The position numbers were made by a program, and so were the translations under genes. A DNA stretch of 54,988 bases, from NCBI GenBank assembly GCA_024398595.1, contig JAKSIX010000008.1, positions 1-54,988 on the forward strand, written 5' to 3'. Source of the DNA: Bacteroidaceae bacterium (GTDB taxonomy: Bacteria; Bacteroidota; Bacteroidia; Bacteroidales; Bacteroidaceae). The first letter of the stretch is position 1. Every line of letters starts with the position of its first letter. Positions 7,427 through 16,259 of the stretch are shown here, piece by piece. The notes beneath the pieces are model-generated. The model saw nothing but the letters and a program-made list of their open reading frames with translations. It was not told where the DNA came from and searched no databases.

Positions 7427-8554
7427 ATGGCACACATACCTTTCAATCTTCCACATCTGACCGGCAAGGAGGCACACTACATGTACGAGGCCGTGAACAA
7501 GGGAAAGCTGTCAGGCAATGGCGATTTCACGAAACAGTGCCAGCGTTTTCTGGAGGAGCGCTATGGCTTCAGGAAATGTCTGCTTACGACTAGCTGCACC
7601 GATGCCCTTGAGATGGCATCCATGCTGTGTGATATAAAGCCCGGTGATGAGGTTATCGTTCCAAGCTACACATTCGTTTCATCAGCCTTGGCATTCGTAC
7701 GGGCCGGGGCGCGGATTGTATTTGCAGATTCAATGAAGCGCAATCCGAATATTGATGCGGAACGGATTGGGGAACTCATCACACCCCGGACAAAAGTAAT
7801 AGTTCCGGTTCATTATGCCGGTGTCTCATGCGATATGGACAGGATTATGGAAATTGCAGGACGACACAACATTATGGTCGTTGAGGATGCCGCACAGGCA
7901 ATAGACTCATACTACAAGGGTCGCCCGCTCGGCAGCATCGGACATCTGGCAGCATTTTCCTTCCACGAAACAAAGAATATCATAGCAGGTGAAGGCGGAT
8001 GTCTTGCCATCAACGATCCTTCTCTTATCAGACGGGCCGAAATAATCTGGGAAAAAGGTACCAACCGGGCAGAGTTCTTCCGTGGAGAGGTAAACAAATA
8101 CGGATGGGTAGATACAGGCAGCTCGTTCCTTCCTTCCGAGGTTGTCGCCGCATTTCTCTGGGCACAGTTTGAGTCACTTGAGGATATCCAGAAGAAACGC
8201 CGTCTGCTGTGGGACTGCTATTATGAGAATCTCAAACCCATTGCTGACAAAGGCACTTTCAAATTGCCGGATTTACCGGAATATGCGACTAACAATGCCC
8301 ATATGTTCTATCTGGTGTGCAATAGCCTTGACGAACGTACTGCATTGATATCCAAACTGAAAGAAAACGATGTACTGGCTGTTTTCCATTATCTGAGCCT
8401 TCATTCAAGTCCGTTCTACAAGGACAGACACGATGGCCGCATACTGGAACAGTCAGACCGGTATTCGGATTGTCTGGTACGTCTGCCAATGTACTACGAT
8501 CTGACATTGGATGATGTCAGGTTCATATCAGGAGTGATAAAAACAGCTCTTTAG
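7427..8554 (+). CDS. WecE/RffA-like dTDP-4-amino-4,6-dideoxygalactose transaminase
   Basis: A 375-residue DegT/DnrJ/EryC1/StrS-family aminotransferase. The PLP-binding lysine is K183 in SFHETKN, followed by the conserved GEGG segment, and the N-terminal LPHLTGKE plus SGNGDFTKQC match WecE. WecE converts dTDP-4-keto-6-deoxyglucose to dTDP-4-amino-4,6-dideoxygalactose with glutamate as amino donor. Alternative 4-amino sugars cannot be excluded. It closes the cassette that begins with the ATP-grasp gene and presumably supplies its amino sugar. No rmlA or rmlB is in the window, so the dTDP-sugar precursor must come from elsewhere. Confidence 0.85.
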   Translation: MAHIPFNLPHLTGKEAHYMYEAVNKGKLSGNGDFTKQCQRFLEERYGFRKCLLTTSCTDALEMASMLCDIKPGDEVIVPSYTFVSSALAFVRAGARIVFADSMKRNPNIDAERIGELITPRTKVIVPVHYAGVSCDMDRIMEIAGRHNIMVVEDAAQAIDSYYKGRPLGSIGHLAAFSFHETKNIIAGEGGCLAINDPSLIRRAEIIWEKGTNRAEFFRGEVNKYGWVDTGSSFLPSEVVAAFLWAQFESLEDIQKKRRLLWDCYYENLKPIADKGTFKLPDLPEYATNNAHMFYLVCNSLDERTALISKLKENDVLAVFHYLSLHSSPFYKDRHDGRILEQSDRYSDCLVRLPMYYDLTLDDVRFISGVIKTAL

Positions 8555-8587
8555 CCTGCTTTGTAGAATAAATCAGAAAATTGTCAG

Positions 8588-8595
8588 TAACTTTG
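8588..8595 (+). promoter_or_regulatory. -7 promoter element (TAACTTTG) for the pse operon
   Basis: Full match to TAnnTTTG in the 83-base gap before pseB. The predicted leader is about 35 bases. This marks the start of a new operon after the sugar cassette. Confidence 0.6.
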
Positions 8596-8637
8596 TCATT
8601 ATTGAGAATAATGGCATTTCATTAAAAATATAGACTT

Positions 8638-9642
8638 ATGCTGAACAACAAATCAATCCTTATTACCGGTGGGACAGGCTCTTTCGGCAGGGAATTTGTA
8701 AGGACAATACTGGATAAATATCCTAATATCAAAAGAATAGTCATCTACTCCAGAGGAGAGATGAAACAATTTCAGATGAAACAGCTCTTCCCGGAAACGC
8801 AATATCCGCAGATGCGTTATTTTATTGGGGATGTACGTGACGCTGAAAGATTGAAAAGAGCCTGCGAGGGCATTGATGTCATAATCCACGCGGCAGCCAT
8901 CAAACAGGTTGATACCGCAGAATATAATCCTGACGAATGTATCAAGACCAACATCAATGGAGCACAGAATGTCATCAATGCCGCACTTGACTGTGGGGTA
9001 AGCAATGTCGTTGCACTTTCTACCGACAAGGCTTGCGCTCCAATCAACCTCTACGGAGCTACCAAACTGGCATCAGACAAGCTTTTTGTAGCTGCAAACA
9101 ACATAAGCGGACGCAAGGATGTACGTTTCTCCGTCGTGCGGTACGGGAATGTTATGGGCTCACGCGGTTCGGTAATACCATTCTTCATTGACAAGCGCGA
9201 CAACGGAGCGAAAGAGCTGCCTATCACTGACACACGCATGACAAGATTCAACATCTCGCTTCAGGAAGGTGTGTCATTGGTACTGTATGCTTTGAACCAT
9301 CATCTTGGAGGTGAGATATTCATTCCGAAAATTCCTTCCTACCATATCTGCGATGTGGCTACGGCTATCGCGCCGGAATTACCGCAGGTTGAGATCGGAA
9401 TACGTCCGGGAGAGAAACTGCACGAGGAAATGATTACGGCGACAGACTCACTCAACACGATTGATCTCGGCAAATATTATGCAATTCTGCCTTCCATAAC
9501 ATTCAACGGGCACCGTTCAAAGGAGGATTACATCAAACATCATAATGCAAAGCCTGTTCCGGAAGGTTTCCATTACAGTTCTGACAGCAATAGCGAATGG
9601 GAGACAATCCAGACATTACGGGAAAAGGTCAACCGGCTCTAA
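8638..9642 (+). CDS. pseB: UDP-N-acetylglucosamine 4,6-dehydratase (inverting), PseB
   Basis: A 334-residue SDR of the PseB/FlaA1 group: GGTGSFG nucleotide-binding loop at residues about 11-17, the SRGEMKQ segment typical of the inverting dehydratases, and the STDKACAPINLYGATK stretch that carries the catalytic Asp-Lys and the Tyr-x3-Lys. The enzyme converts UDP-GlcNAc to UDP-2-acetamido-2,6-dideoxy-L-arabino-hex-4-ulose, the first step of pseudaminic acid synthesis. It heads a six-gene plus-strand operon, and pseC follows after 20 bases. The length matches the family. Confidence 0.93.
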   Translation: MLNNKSILITGGTGSFGREFVRTILDKYPNIKRIVIYSRGEMKQFQMKQLFPETQYPQMRYFIGDVRDAERLKRACEGIDVIIHAAAIKQVDTAEYNPDECIKTNINGAQNVINAALDCGVSNVVALSTDKACAPINLYGATKLASDKLFVAANNISGRKDVRFSVVRYGNVMGSRGSVIPFFIDKRDNGAKELPITDTRMTRFNISLQEGVSLVLYALNHHLGGEIFIPKIPSYHICDVATAIAPELPQVEIGIRPGEKLHEEMITATDSLNTIDLGKYYAILPSITFNGHRSKEDYIKHHNAKPVPEGFHYSSDSNSEWETIQTLREKVNRL

Positions 9643-9662
9643 GTTATTGATTTGAAATTATT

Positions 9663-10823
9663 ATGATGGATCATTCTATTCCATACGGGCATCAGTATAT
9701 AACAGACGATGATATACAGGCCGTGGTCGAGACCTTGAAGTCTGATTATATGACACAGGGGCCGCGTATTGACGAATTTGAAAAGAATTTCTCGAAATAC
9801 ATCGGCTGCAGCTATTCCTGTATGGTAAGCAACGGTACTGCAGCGCTGCACCTCTGCGCCATGGCATTGGACATCAGGCCGGGCGACAAAGTGATTACCA
9901 CACCAATAACGTTTGTCGCAAGCGCAAACGGATTCAGATACCTCGGAGCTGAGATGGTGTTCTGTGACATTGACCCCAGGACATATCTGCTTGATCTTGA
10001 CAAGCTGGAGGATATACTCCGCAAATCACCATACGGAACCTACAAGGCCGTAGTTCCAGTTGATTTTGCCGGTTATCCCATTGATGAGGAAAAGCTCAGA
10101 AAACTTGCCGACAAGTATGGTTTTGCAATTGTCGTCGATGCCTGTCACGCACCGGGAGCAAGTTTTACAGATACGAAAGGTATCAGGCGCAAGGTCGGGG
10201 CCTGCAACTATGCGGATATGGCCTGCTTCTCATTTCACCCTGTCAAGCATATTGCAACGGGTGAGGGCGGAGCCGTTACCACAAACAATCCCAAACTTTA
10301 TGAGAGAGTCAGCCTGTTCCGCACACACGGTATAACGAAGAACCCTAATCTGCTGACAAAATCAGACGGAGGATGGTACTACGAAATGCAGGAACTCGGA
10401 TATAACTACAGGATAACCGATATACAGGCGGCACTGGGAATATCACAGCTGAAACGCCTGGATTGGAGCATATCGCGGAGGAACCAAATTGCAGAAAAAT
10501 ACGACAAGGCTTTCAAGGATACTTCCATTCATACGCCATACCGCGAAGACGGTATCACACACGCCTTCCATCTTTATATAATACAGACTGGGCAGCGCAA
10601 GGAATTATATAATTTCCTCCGGGAGAACAATATCTTCTCACAAGTGCTGTATATACCTGCGCACACAATGCCATATTACAGGCAGTTTGGATGGAAAGAG
10701 GGGGATTTTCCGGTAGCAGAGGATTACTACAGACACTGTCTTGCATTGCCGATGTTCCCGACACTTACAGATGAGGAACAGGACTGGGTTATAGAAAAAG
10801 TCCTGGAATTCAGCAGAAGATGA
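9663..10823 (+). CDS. pseC: UDP-4-amino-4,6-dideoxy-N-acetyl-L-altrosamine transaminase, PseC
   Basis: A 386-residue DegT/DnrJ-family aminotransferase. PLP lysine K195 lies in SFHPVKHIATGEGG, a PseC hallmark, and the N-terminal IPYGHQYITDDDIQAV matches PseC and its relatives. It aminates the 4-keto product of PseB. ATG 9666 is a possible alternative start one codon in. The stop overlaps the start of the aldo/keto reductase (ATGA at 10820-10823). Its position directly after pseB makes the assignment firm. Confidence 0.92.
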   Translation: MMDHSIPYGHQYITDDDIQAVVETLKSDYMTQGPRIDEFEKNFSKYIGCSYSCMVSNGTAALHLCAMALDIRPGDKVITTPITFVASANGFRYLGAEMVFCDIDPRTYLLDLDKLEDILRKSPYGTYKAVVPVDFAGYPIDEEKLRKLADKYGFAIVVDACHAPGASFTDTKGIRRKVGACNYADMACFSFHPVKHIATGEGGAVTTNNPKLYERVSLFRTHGITKNPNLLTKSDGGWYYEMQELGYNYRITDIQAALGISQLKRLDWSISRRNQIAEKYDKAFKDTSIHTPYREDGITHAFHLYIIQTGQRKELYNFLRENNIFSQVLYIPAHTMPYYRQFGWKEGDFPVAEDYYRHCLALPMFPTLTDEEQDWVIEKVLEFSRR

Positions 10824-11656
10824 CAACAGACAAGATAATTCTCGGCACCGTACAGTTCGGATGTGAATACGGAATCAACTCGGCAGGACATCCGGATACG
10901 GATATGGTCCGTGAAATACTGAAGGAAGCTGCCCGGTCCGGCATTCGGACACTGGACACATCAAGTGCATACGGTAACGCTGAAAGTGTCCTGGGAGAAT
11001 GTATGCTTCCGGAAAGCGGTTTCAATATCATCAGCAAATACCCGAAACAGGACAGGTCTGTGAGCGATGTGTTCAGCGAATCACTCAAACGTCTTCACAA
11101 AAAGCACCTGTACGGTTATTTGATGCATCATTTCAGCATATACCGGGAACATCCTTCTGTCTGGAATGATTTCGTCAGACTGCGCGACAATGGTCTTGTT
11201 GACAGGATAGGTTTCTCACTATATTCTCCTGAAGAACTGGAAATTATTCTCAATGACAACATTGATTTCAATCTAGTCCAGATACCACGCAATATCTTTG
11301 ACAGAAAATTTGACCCGTATCTTCCTGAACTTAAACGACGCGGTGTCGAAATACATGTCAGAAGCACTTTCCTCCAAGGACTGTTTTTTAAGGACAGGTA
11401 TAAACTGCCTGAAAAACTGCTGCCGCTTGGAAAATATCTGCTTGAGCTTGACAGCATCGCCCAAAACACAGAAATGGGCATCGTACAGTTAGCTCTTGGA
11501 TTCAATATACAGAATGATATGATTGACAAAGTCCTGATTGGTGTTGACAATGTCAGTCAGTTGAGAGACAACATAAACTCCATTCCGGAAAAACCGGTTA
11601 ATCCGGATATCCGCGTAATGGAGCAGGAACTGCTAAACCCCGTAAACTGGAATTGA
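10820..11656 (+). CDS. Aldo/keto reductase in the nonulosonate locus
   Basis: A 278-residue aldo/keto reductase with the usual (beta/alpha)8 layout. The catalytic tetrad candidates are the Asp and Tyr in TLDTSSAYGNAE (about residues 49-60), the Lys in IISKYPK and the His in YLMHH. The reductase uses NAD(P)H to interconvert a carbonyl and an alcohol. No reductase of this kind is needed for the standard route to CMP-pseudaminic acid, so it probably makes a variant sugar or a side-chain modification. The substrate is unknown. Translationally coupled to pseC, and followed directly by the SpsF-like gene. Confidence 0.85.
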   Translation: MTTDKIILGTVQFGCEYGINSAGHPDTDMVREILKEAARSGIRTLDTSSAYGNAESVLGECMLPESGFNIISKYPKQDRSVSDVFSESLKRLHKKHLYGYLMHHFSIYREHPSVWNDFVRLRDNGLVDRIGFSLYSPEELEIILNDNIDFNLVQIPRNIFDRKFDPYLPELKRRGVEIHVRSTFLQGLFFKDRYKLPEKLLPLGKYLLELDSIAQNTEMGIVQLALGFNIQNDMIDKVLIGVDNVSQLRDNINSIPEKPVNPDIRVMEQELLNPVNWN

Positions 11657-11658
11657 AT

Positions 11659-12438
11659 ATGAAAATACTGGCAATAACACAGGCCCGATACGGTTCGACC
11701 CGGCTGCCTGCCAAAATTCTTAATGAAGTTAACGGACAGACTCTGCTGGAGATACATATCCGCAGGATTCTGAAGTCAGAGAAAATATCAAAGCTGAAAA
11801 TAGCCACCACAGGCGAGGAGGGTTCCAGATATATTATCCAGGTAGCGGAAAAGACCGGAGTGGAATATTATCAGGGATCTGTCGATGATGTGCTGTCACG
11901 TTTTTACAATACGGCGGCTCCTGAAAATCCTGATTATGTAGTAAGGCTGACATCGGACTGCCCGCTGATTGATCCGGATATCATCGATGATGTCATACAA
12001 TGTGCCATTGACGGGGACTATGATTACGTAAGGACTGATCCTGCGTCATTTCCAGACGGTCTCGACACCGAAGTCTTCAAATTCCAGGTTTTACGGCAGG
12101 CGTTCGAGAAAGCTGATATGACATCCGAGCGTGAGCACGTTACTCCGTACATCTGGAAGAACGGAAGCGCGGATGGCGGAACAATGTTCAAATCATACAA
12201 AATGCCGAATAAAGCCGGAATCTTCAATGCCAACGACTACAGAATAACCATCGATGAGCCGGAGGATCTTGAAGTCTTAAGGAAACTCATTGGGATTCTG
12301 GGAACTGAAGCAGGATGGAAAACATATATAGACTATCTCGACTCACACAAGGATATCCAGCAGATAAACAGCAGATTCAGCTATAACGAGGGATATACGA
12401 AATCCATTGGTAACGATAAGATAATTGACAACAGATAA
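11659..12438 (+). CDS. SpsF-like cytidylyltransferase (probable CMP-nonulosonate synthetase, PseF role)
   Basis: A 259-residue nucleotidyltransferase-fold protein. The N-terminal nucleotide-binding signature is QARYGSTRLPAKIL (about residues 8-21), and the conserved acidic segment is RLTSDCPLIDPDII. This is the SpsF subgroup of the CMP-NeuAc synthetase-like family rather than the NeuA-like PseF seen in Campylobacter. In this locus it is the only candidate for activating the nonulosonic acid with CTP. I chose ATG 11659 over the TTG at 11653, which would overlap the upstream stop. The next gene begins one base after its stop. Confidence 0.8.
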   Translation: MKILAITQARYGSTRLPAKILNEVNGQTLLEIHIRRILKSEKISKLKIATTGEEGSRYIIQVAEKTGVEYYQGSVDDVLSRFYNTAAPENPDYVVRLTSDCPLIDPDIIDDVIQCAIDGDYDYVRTDPASFPDGLDTEVFKFQVLRQAFEKADMTSEREHVTPYIWKNGSADGGTMFKSYKMPNKAGIFNANDYRITIDEPEDLEVLRKLIGILGTEAGWKTYIDYLDSHKDIQQINSRFSYNEGYTKSIGNDKIIDNR

Positions 12439-12439
12439 T

Positions 12440-13744
12440 ATGGGTAAAGGTCAGGAATTATATAAAAGAGCAAAACAGCTGATTCCGGGAGGAAATATGC
12501 TGTTGTCCAAACGCCCCGAAATGTTTCTTCCGGAGCAATGGCCGGCCTATTTCAGCCGTTCGAAAGGCTGCAAGGTATGGGATCTTGATGGTAAAGAGTA
12601 CATTGACTGCTGCATAATGGGCATAGGCACCAACACTCTCGGCTATGGACGCGAAGAGGTGGATGAGGCTGTGGCAAAAGTCATCAGGGACGGCAATATG
12701 TCAACCTTCAACTGCCCGGAGGAGGTGGAGCTGGCAGAAAAGCTGGTAAATATGAACCCCTGGGGAGATATGGTACGTTTTGCACGTACAGGTGGTGAAA
12801 TCAACGCTGTGACAGTGAGAATCGCACGTGCCGCGACAGGCCGTGACAAGGTAGCGATATGCGGTTATCACGGATGGCACGACTGGTATCTGTCCGTCAA
12901 TCTCGGGGAGAGTGATGCTCTGGCCGGACATCTGCTGCCGGGTCTTGAACCCGCAGGAGTACCCAGAGGGCTGCGCGGTTCCACCATTCCCTTCCATTAC
13001 AACAACATTGACGAACTTCTTGACATCGTCAACAACAATGAGCTCGCCGCCATCAAGATGGAGGTGTGCCGCAACAACGGGCCGGAAGACGGGTATCTCC
13101 AGAAGATACGGGAGATATGCACAGAGCGTAACATCATTCTCATATTTGACGAGTGCACAAGCGGATTCCGTGAGACATTCGGAGGACTTTACAGGAAATA
13201 TGGTGTAGAACCGGATATGGCCATCTACAGCAAGACCCTAGGCAACGGCTATGCCATATCTGCCGTAGTAGGCAAGGAATGGATTATGCAGGCAGCGCAG
13301 AAGACATTCATAAGCAGCACGTTCTGGACTGAAAGGATAGGACCTGCCGCCGCTCTGGCTACGCTTAAGGTGATGGAGAAGGAGAAATCGTGGGAGAAAA
13401 TCACAGCCATCGGACAAGGCAACAAACAGCGCTGGCAAGCTCTCGCCGACAAATACGGCCTCAAGATAAAGCAATGGGGAATACCCGCACTTGCAGGTTA
13501 CACGTTTGACAGCCCCAACGCTCTGAAATACAAGACTTACATCACTCAGGAGATGCTCGCCAAAGGTTATCTTGCCGGCAACAGTATGTACGCCTGTCTG
13601 TGTCACACACCGGAGATACTGGACGGCTACTTCGACGGGCTGGACAAACTCTTTGCGGACATCAGGGATTTCGAGGACGGACGCGATATAGACAAGGCTC
13701 TTAAAGGCCCCGTATGCCATTCAGGTTTTGCCAGACTGAACTAA
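12440..13744 (+). CDS. Class III (glutamate-1-semialdehyde aminomutase-like) aminotransferase
   Basis: A 434-residue class III PLP enzyme. The cofactor lysine is K265 in YSKTLGNGYAIS, the upstream PLP-Asp lies in ILIFDECTSGFR, and the N-terminus AKQLIPGGNMLLSKRP resembles GSA aminomutase (HemL). The position inside the nonulosonate operon, the insertion-rich start and the lack of other haem genes argue against a haem role; transamination of a sugar or sugar-acid carbonyl is more likely. The aldo/keto reductase, SpsF-like enzyme and this protein are consecutive genes and may form a functional unit. Start ATG 12440 was chosen because it lies one base after the preceding stop; a TTG at 12425 would overlap. 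Confidence 0.82.
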   Translation: MGKGQELYKRAKQLIPGGNMLLSKRPEMFLPEQWPAYFSRSKGCKVWDLDGKEYIDCCIMGIGTNTLGYGREEVDEAVAKVIRDGNMSTFNCPEEVELAEKLVNMNPWGDMVRFARTGGEINAVTVRIARAATGRDKVAICGYHGWHDWYLSVNLGESDALAGHLLPGLEPAGVPRGLRGSTIPFHYNNIDELLDIVNNNELAAIKMEVCRNNGPEDGYLQKIREICTERNIILIFDECTSGFRETFGGLYRKYGVEPDMAIYSKTLGNGYAISAVVGKEWIMQAAQKTFISSTFWTERIGPAAALATLKVMEKEKSWEKITAIGQGNKQRWQALADKYGLKIKQWGIPALAGYTFDSPNALKYKTYITQEMLAKGYLAGNSMYACLCHTPEILDGYFDGLDKLFADIRDFEDGRDIDKALKGPVCHSGFARLN

Positions 13745-13759
13745 GCCGCTGACAGCATT

Positions 13760-15208
13760 ATGTCCCGACGGAACAGGATTTACTTCAGAGCGGATGCCTC
13801 GGCGGTCATAGGGTACGGACACTTCTTCCGTACCATAGCACTTGCCAGTATGCTCAGGGATGAATTTGAATGTCACTTGTTCCTGCACGACCCCACCCCA
13901 CTGCAACTGAAGGAAGCAGAAAAAGTCTGCGCTGTCACAGCACTGAAGGACAGATTCGACGATTTCCTGACATATCTTGACGGTACGGAGACCGTAGTAC
14001 TTGACAACTATTTCTTCACCCCGCAGTACCAGCTCTCCATCAGTCAGAAGGGCTGTACGCTTGTATGCATCGATGACATACACGACAGACTGTTTTATGC
14101 CGATGTCATCATCAACCACGGATTCGCATCAAAGACACAGTACAGTACCGCATCCGACACCATTTTCTGTCTTGGAGCGAAATGGGCGCTGCTCAGACCG
14201 GAATTCCTTCAGCCGGTTCCGGATACTGCAAAGAGAGACGGCATAACGATATGCTTCGGTGGCGGAGATCCGCTCGGACTTACCGACAGATTCTACAATA
14301 TTGTCAGAGAGGAATTGCCTCAGACCACAGTACGCGCCATAAAAGGCGCATCACTCAACGCTTCGCAGATGGCGGAAATCTTCCGCTCCTCGGAAATATG
14401 CATACTGTCTGCCAGCTCCGTCTGTTACGAAGCGCTCTCCTGCGGCGCACGGGTAGCCGCCGGATGGTACGTTGACAATCAGAAGGATTTCTATGAAGGA
14501 CTGGTCTCGCACGGACTGGTGACTCCCTTAGGATACATCGCGGAGAGGATTCCTGACAGGATATCGCTCATAAATGCCCTGAAAAGAACCTCCACCCCTG
14601 CCGACCGTTCGTTCATGCCCGTGAAGGAAACGCCAGAGCTGTTCCGGACACTGTTCCGGACACTGACCGCAGGAGGTGTGACAGCCGAAGACTTCCGCAA
14701 GGACTACACGATTGACGGACTGCGTTTTGTAAACTACATACATCTGGACGAAAGCCGGAAGATGGAGATACTTGAGTACAGGAATCATCCGGAAGTACGC
14801 AGATGGATGTGCTCCACCGATGTCATACCGCTCCGTAATCACTTGGATTACATAGAAAGCCTCAAGACACGTGACGATGCCTTCTACTGGGCGGTGTTCA
14901 ACGAGGATGGTATGTGCGGAGGCATTTCGCTGACAGCACTGAAGGATAACACTGCGGACGAAGGCATATTCCTCAATCCTGCCATGACAGGCTGCGGACT
15001 GGGAACAAGGATAACCCGCGCCTCGTTCAAACTGTATTTCTCCCTGCTCGGTCTGAACCGCATCTACAGCCTTGTCCACAAGGACAATGCAGCTGCCCTG
15101 AATATGGATCGCAAGACCGGCTATTCAACAGGTCCTGCCGAGAACGGTTTCGTCACGATAGAACTCACCCGGCGTGACTGGATAGAGAATATTCCGTGCG
15201 GTAAGTGA
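13760..15208 (+). CDS. pseG-pseH: PseG-PseH fusion: UDP-sugar hydrolase plus GNAT N-acetyltransferase
   Basis: A 482-residue two-domain protein. Residues 1 to about 300 are PseG: the N-terminal RADAS-x-x-IGYGHFFR motif (about residues 10-24) includes the catalytic His, and the C-terminal half is GT-B-like (ICFGGGDPLGLTDR). PseG removes UDP from UDP-2,4-diacetamido-2,4,6-trideoxy-L-altrose. Residues about 318-482 form a GNAT domain of PseH type (NHPEVRRWMCS, then an acetyl-CoA site near GCGLGTRITRASF), which adds the 4-N-acetyl group before hydrolysis. The domains catalyse consecutive steps, in the order PseH then PseG. The last 44 bases overlap the 3' end of the convergent FemAB-like gene. 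Confidence 0.88.
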   Translation: MSRRNRIYFRADASAVIGYGHFFRTIALASMLRDEFECHLFLHDPTPLQLKEAEKVCAVTALKDRFDDFLTYLDGTETVVLDNYFFTPQYQLSISQKGCTLVCIDDIHDRLFYADVIINHGFASKTQYSTASDTIFCLGAKWALLRPEFLQPVPDTAKRDGITICFGGGDPLGLTDRFYNIVREELPQTTVRAIKGASLNASQMAEIFRSSEICILSASSVCYEALSCGARVAAGWYVDNQKDFYEGLVSHGLVTPLGYIAERIPDRISLINALKRTSTPADRSFMPVKETPELFRTLFRTLTAGGVTAEDFRKDYTIDGLRFVNYIHLDESRKMEILEYRNHPEVRRWMCSTDVIPLRNHLDYIESLKTRDDAFYWAVFNEDGMCGGISLTALKDNTADEGIFLNPAMTGCGLGTRITRASFKLYFSLLGLNRIYSLVHKDNAAALNMDRKTGYSTGPAENGFVTIELTRRDWIENIPCGK

Positions 15209-16208
15209 TTTTGGGAATCTCCACACTCCGGAAACCCCTCTTGTACTTGGCTATTTCGTTCAGTTTGTGGCCGGCTTCCGTATCGGGCAAATCGAAATAG
15301 TTCTCGCCCATCTCGTATTTCTCTATGCCGGCACTCTTGAGATAGCTTATTATGCTCCATTGGATTATATGGCCGCAATGCCCGTTCAGATATGTGGAAT
15401 CAAGCGTTCCGTACGATGCATAGTACGCAGATTTCTTGTACATCATAACTAAGGCTGCAGCACCATAGTCCTGAATGGAGTCAAGCCACAGCATTGCGAG
15501 ACATGCGTTGCCGTCGCGAATCCACTCGTACATACAGTCCCACGATGCGTCTGTACGTGTCTGACGGCCAGCATCCTGCCTATGGATATATTTGAAACGC
15601 AGCAGATGCTCCTTCGTGACATTGTTACTGTCAAAGACATCCACACGACAGCCCTTTTCATTGAGCACCTGCTTGACTGCCGCCTTGTGACCTTTCCGCA
15701 TACGGCGCAGAACGACATCGAGGTCATAGCGCAGATCCACTATATTGGTTGTCGTGAAATGCAACGCAGCCTTCGCAGTAAGCAAGTTGTACTGGGCAAA
15801 GTCCGTGAAATACGGATATGATATCAGCGGGTCGATGACAAACTTGCCGTATCTTATGCCGTACCGGGCAGCCAATTCGTCAAGGGTCTTCACTATCGCC
15901 CCGGTCACCAGCGTCCTGCTGACCGTCTCATCATCGGAATATGCAGGTAACGGGATGTAGTCGCCGTACATTGCAAAGCAGTCAAAATCCATTTCAGGAT
16001 AGCTGTACTCAGCCAATAGCGGCACGATGGCCTGAATCCGGTTGCTCTGCTTCACCATAAACGACAGATTGCGCGTATTGGAGTCAAAACGGCAGCACGA
16101 CGAGTATTTCTGCCATGCAGTTGTATGACGAAACCACGCTGATGACGAGTTCGCCGCAAAATCATCCCACTCCTGCCTGTTGGCATCTGATAGAAACTCA
16201 ATCTCCAT
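15165..16208 (-). CDS. FemAB-like/GNAT-fold acyltransferase within the nonulosonate locus
   Basis: A 347-residue protein of the FemAB-related acetyltransferase group (two tandem GNAT-like halves, about residues 1-160 and 165-330). Typical features are the N-terminal EWDDFAANS and the positively charged MRKGHKAAVKQ segment, which resembles the RNxxxxAxKxG-like turn seen in these proteins. FemAB relatives transfer aminoacyl or acyl groups to amino sugars or peptides. In this setting N-acylation of the nonulosonate is possible, but the donor is not deducible. I start it at ATG 16208 (MEIEFLSD); the frame extends 13 codons further, but into the pseI promoter. It overlaps the 3' end of pseG-pseH by 44 bases in antisense. 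Confidence 0.7.
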   Translation of the reverse strand: MEIEFLSDANRQEWDDFAANSSSAWFRHTTAWQKYSSCCRFDSNTRNLSFMVKQSNRIQAIVPLLAEYSYPEMDFDCFAMYGDYIPLPAYSDDETVSRTLVTGAIVKTLDELAARYGIRYGKFVIDPLISYPYFTDFAQYNLLTAKAALHFTTTNIVDLRYDLDVVLRRMRKGHKAAVKQVLNEKGCRVDVFDSNNVTKEHLLRFKYIHRQDAGRQTRTDASWDCMYEWIRDGNACLAMLWLDSIQDYGAAALVMMYKKSAYYASYGTLDSTYLNGHCGHIIQWSIISYLKSAGIEKYEMGENYFDLPDTEAGHKLNEIAKYKRGFRSVEIPKITYRTEYSLSSHAG

Positions 16209-16246
16209 ATTCCAGTAATTATTGTACGAAATTAGCAAAAAAAACA

Positions 16247-16254
16247 TAGCTTTG
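16247..16254 (+). promoter_or_regulatory. -7 promoter element (TAGCTTTG) for pseI
   Basis: Full match to TAnnTTTG, ending five bases before the pseI ATG at 16260. The predicted transcript start falls at the start codon itself, so pseI would be translated from a leaderless message. It lies in the 51-base divergent gap with the FemAB-like gene. Confidence 0.6.
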
Positions 16255-16259
16255 CCACC

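Noticed and set aside
12425-12439. Upstream TTG start of the class III aminotransferase
   Set aside because: It would overlap the SpsF-like gene by 14 bases; ATG 12440, one base after that stop, is the simpler start.
14528-15079. 183-residue minus-strand frame
   Set aside because: Antisense to the PseH part of the fusion, whose motifs are clear; no motif of its own.
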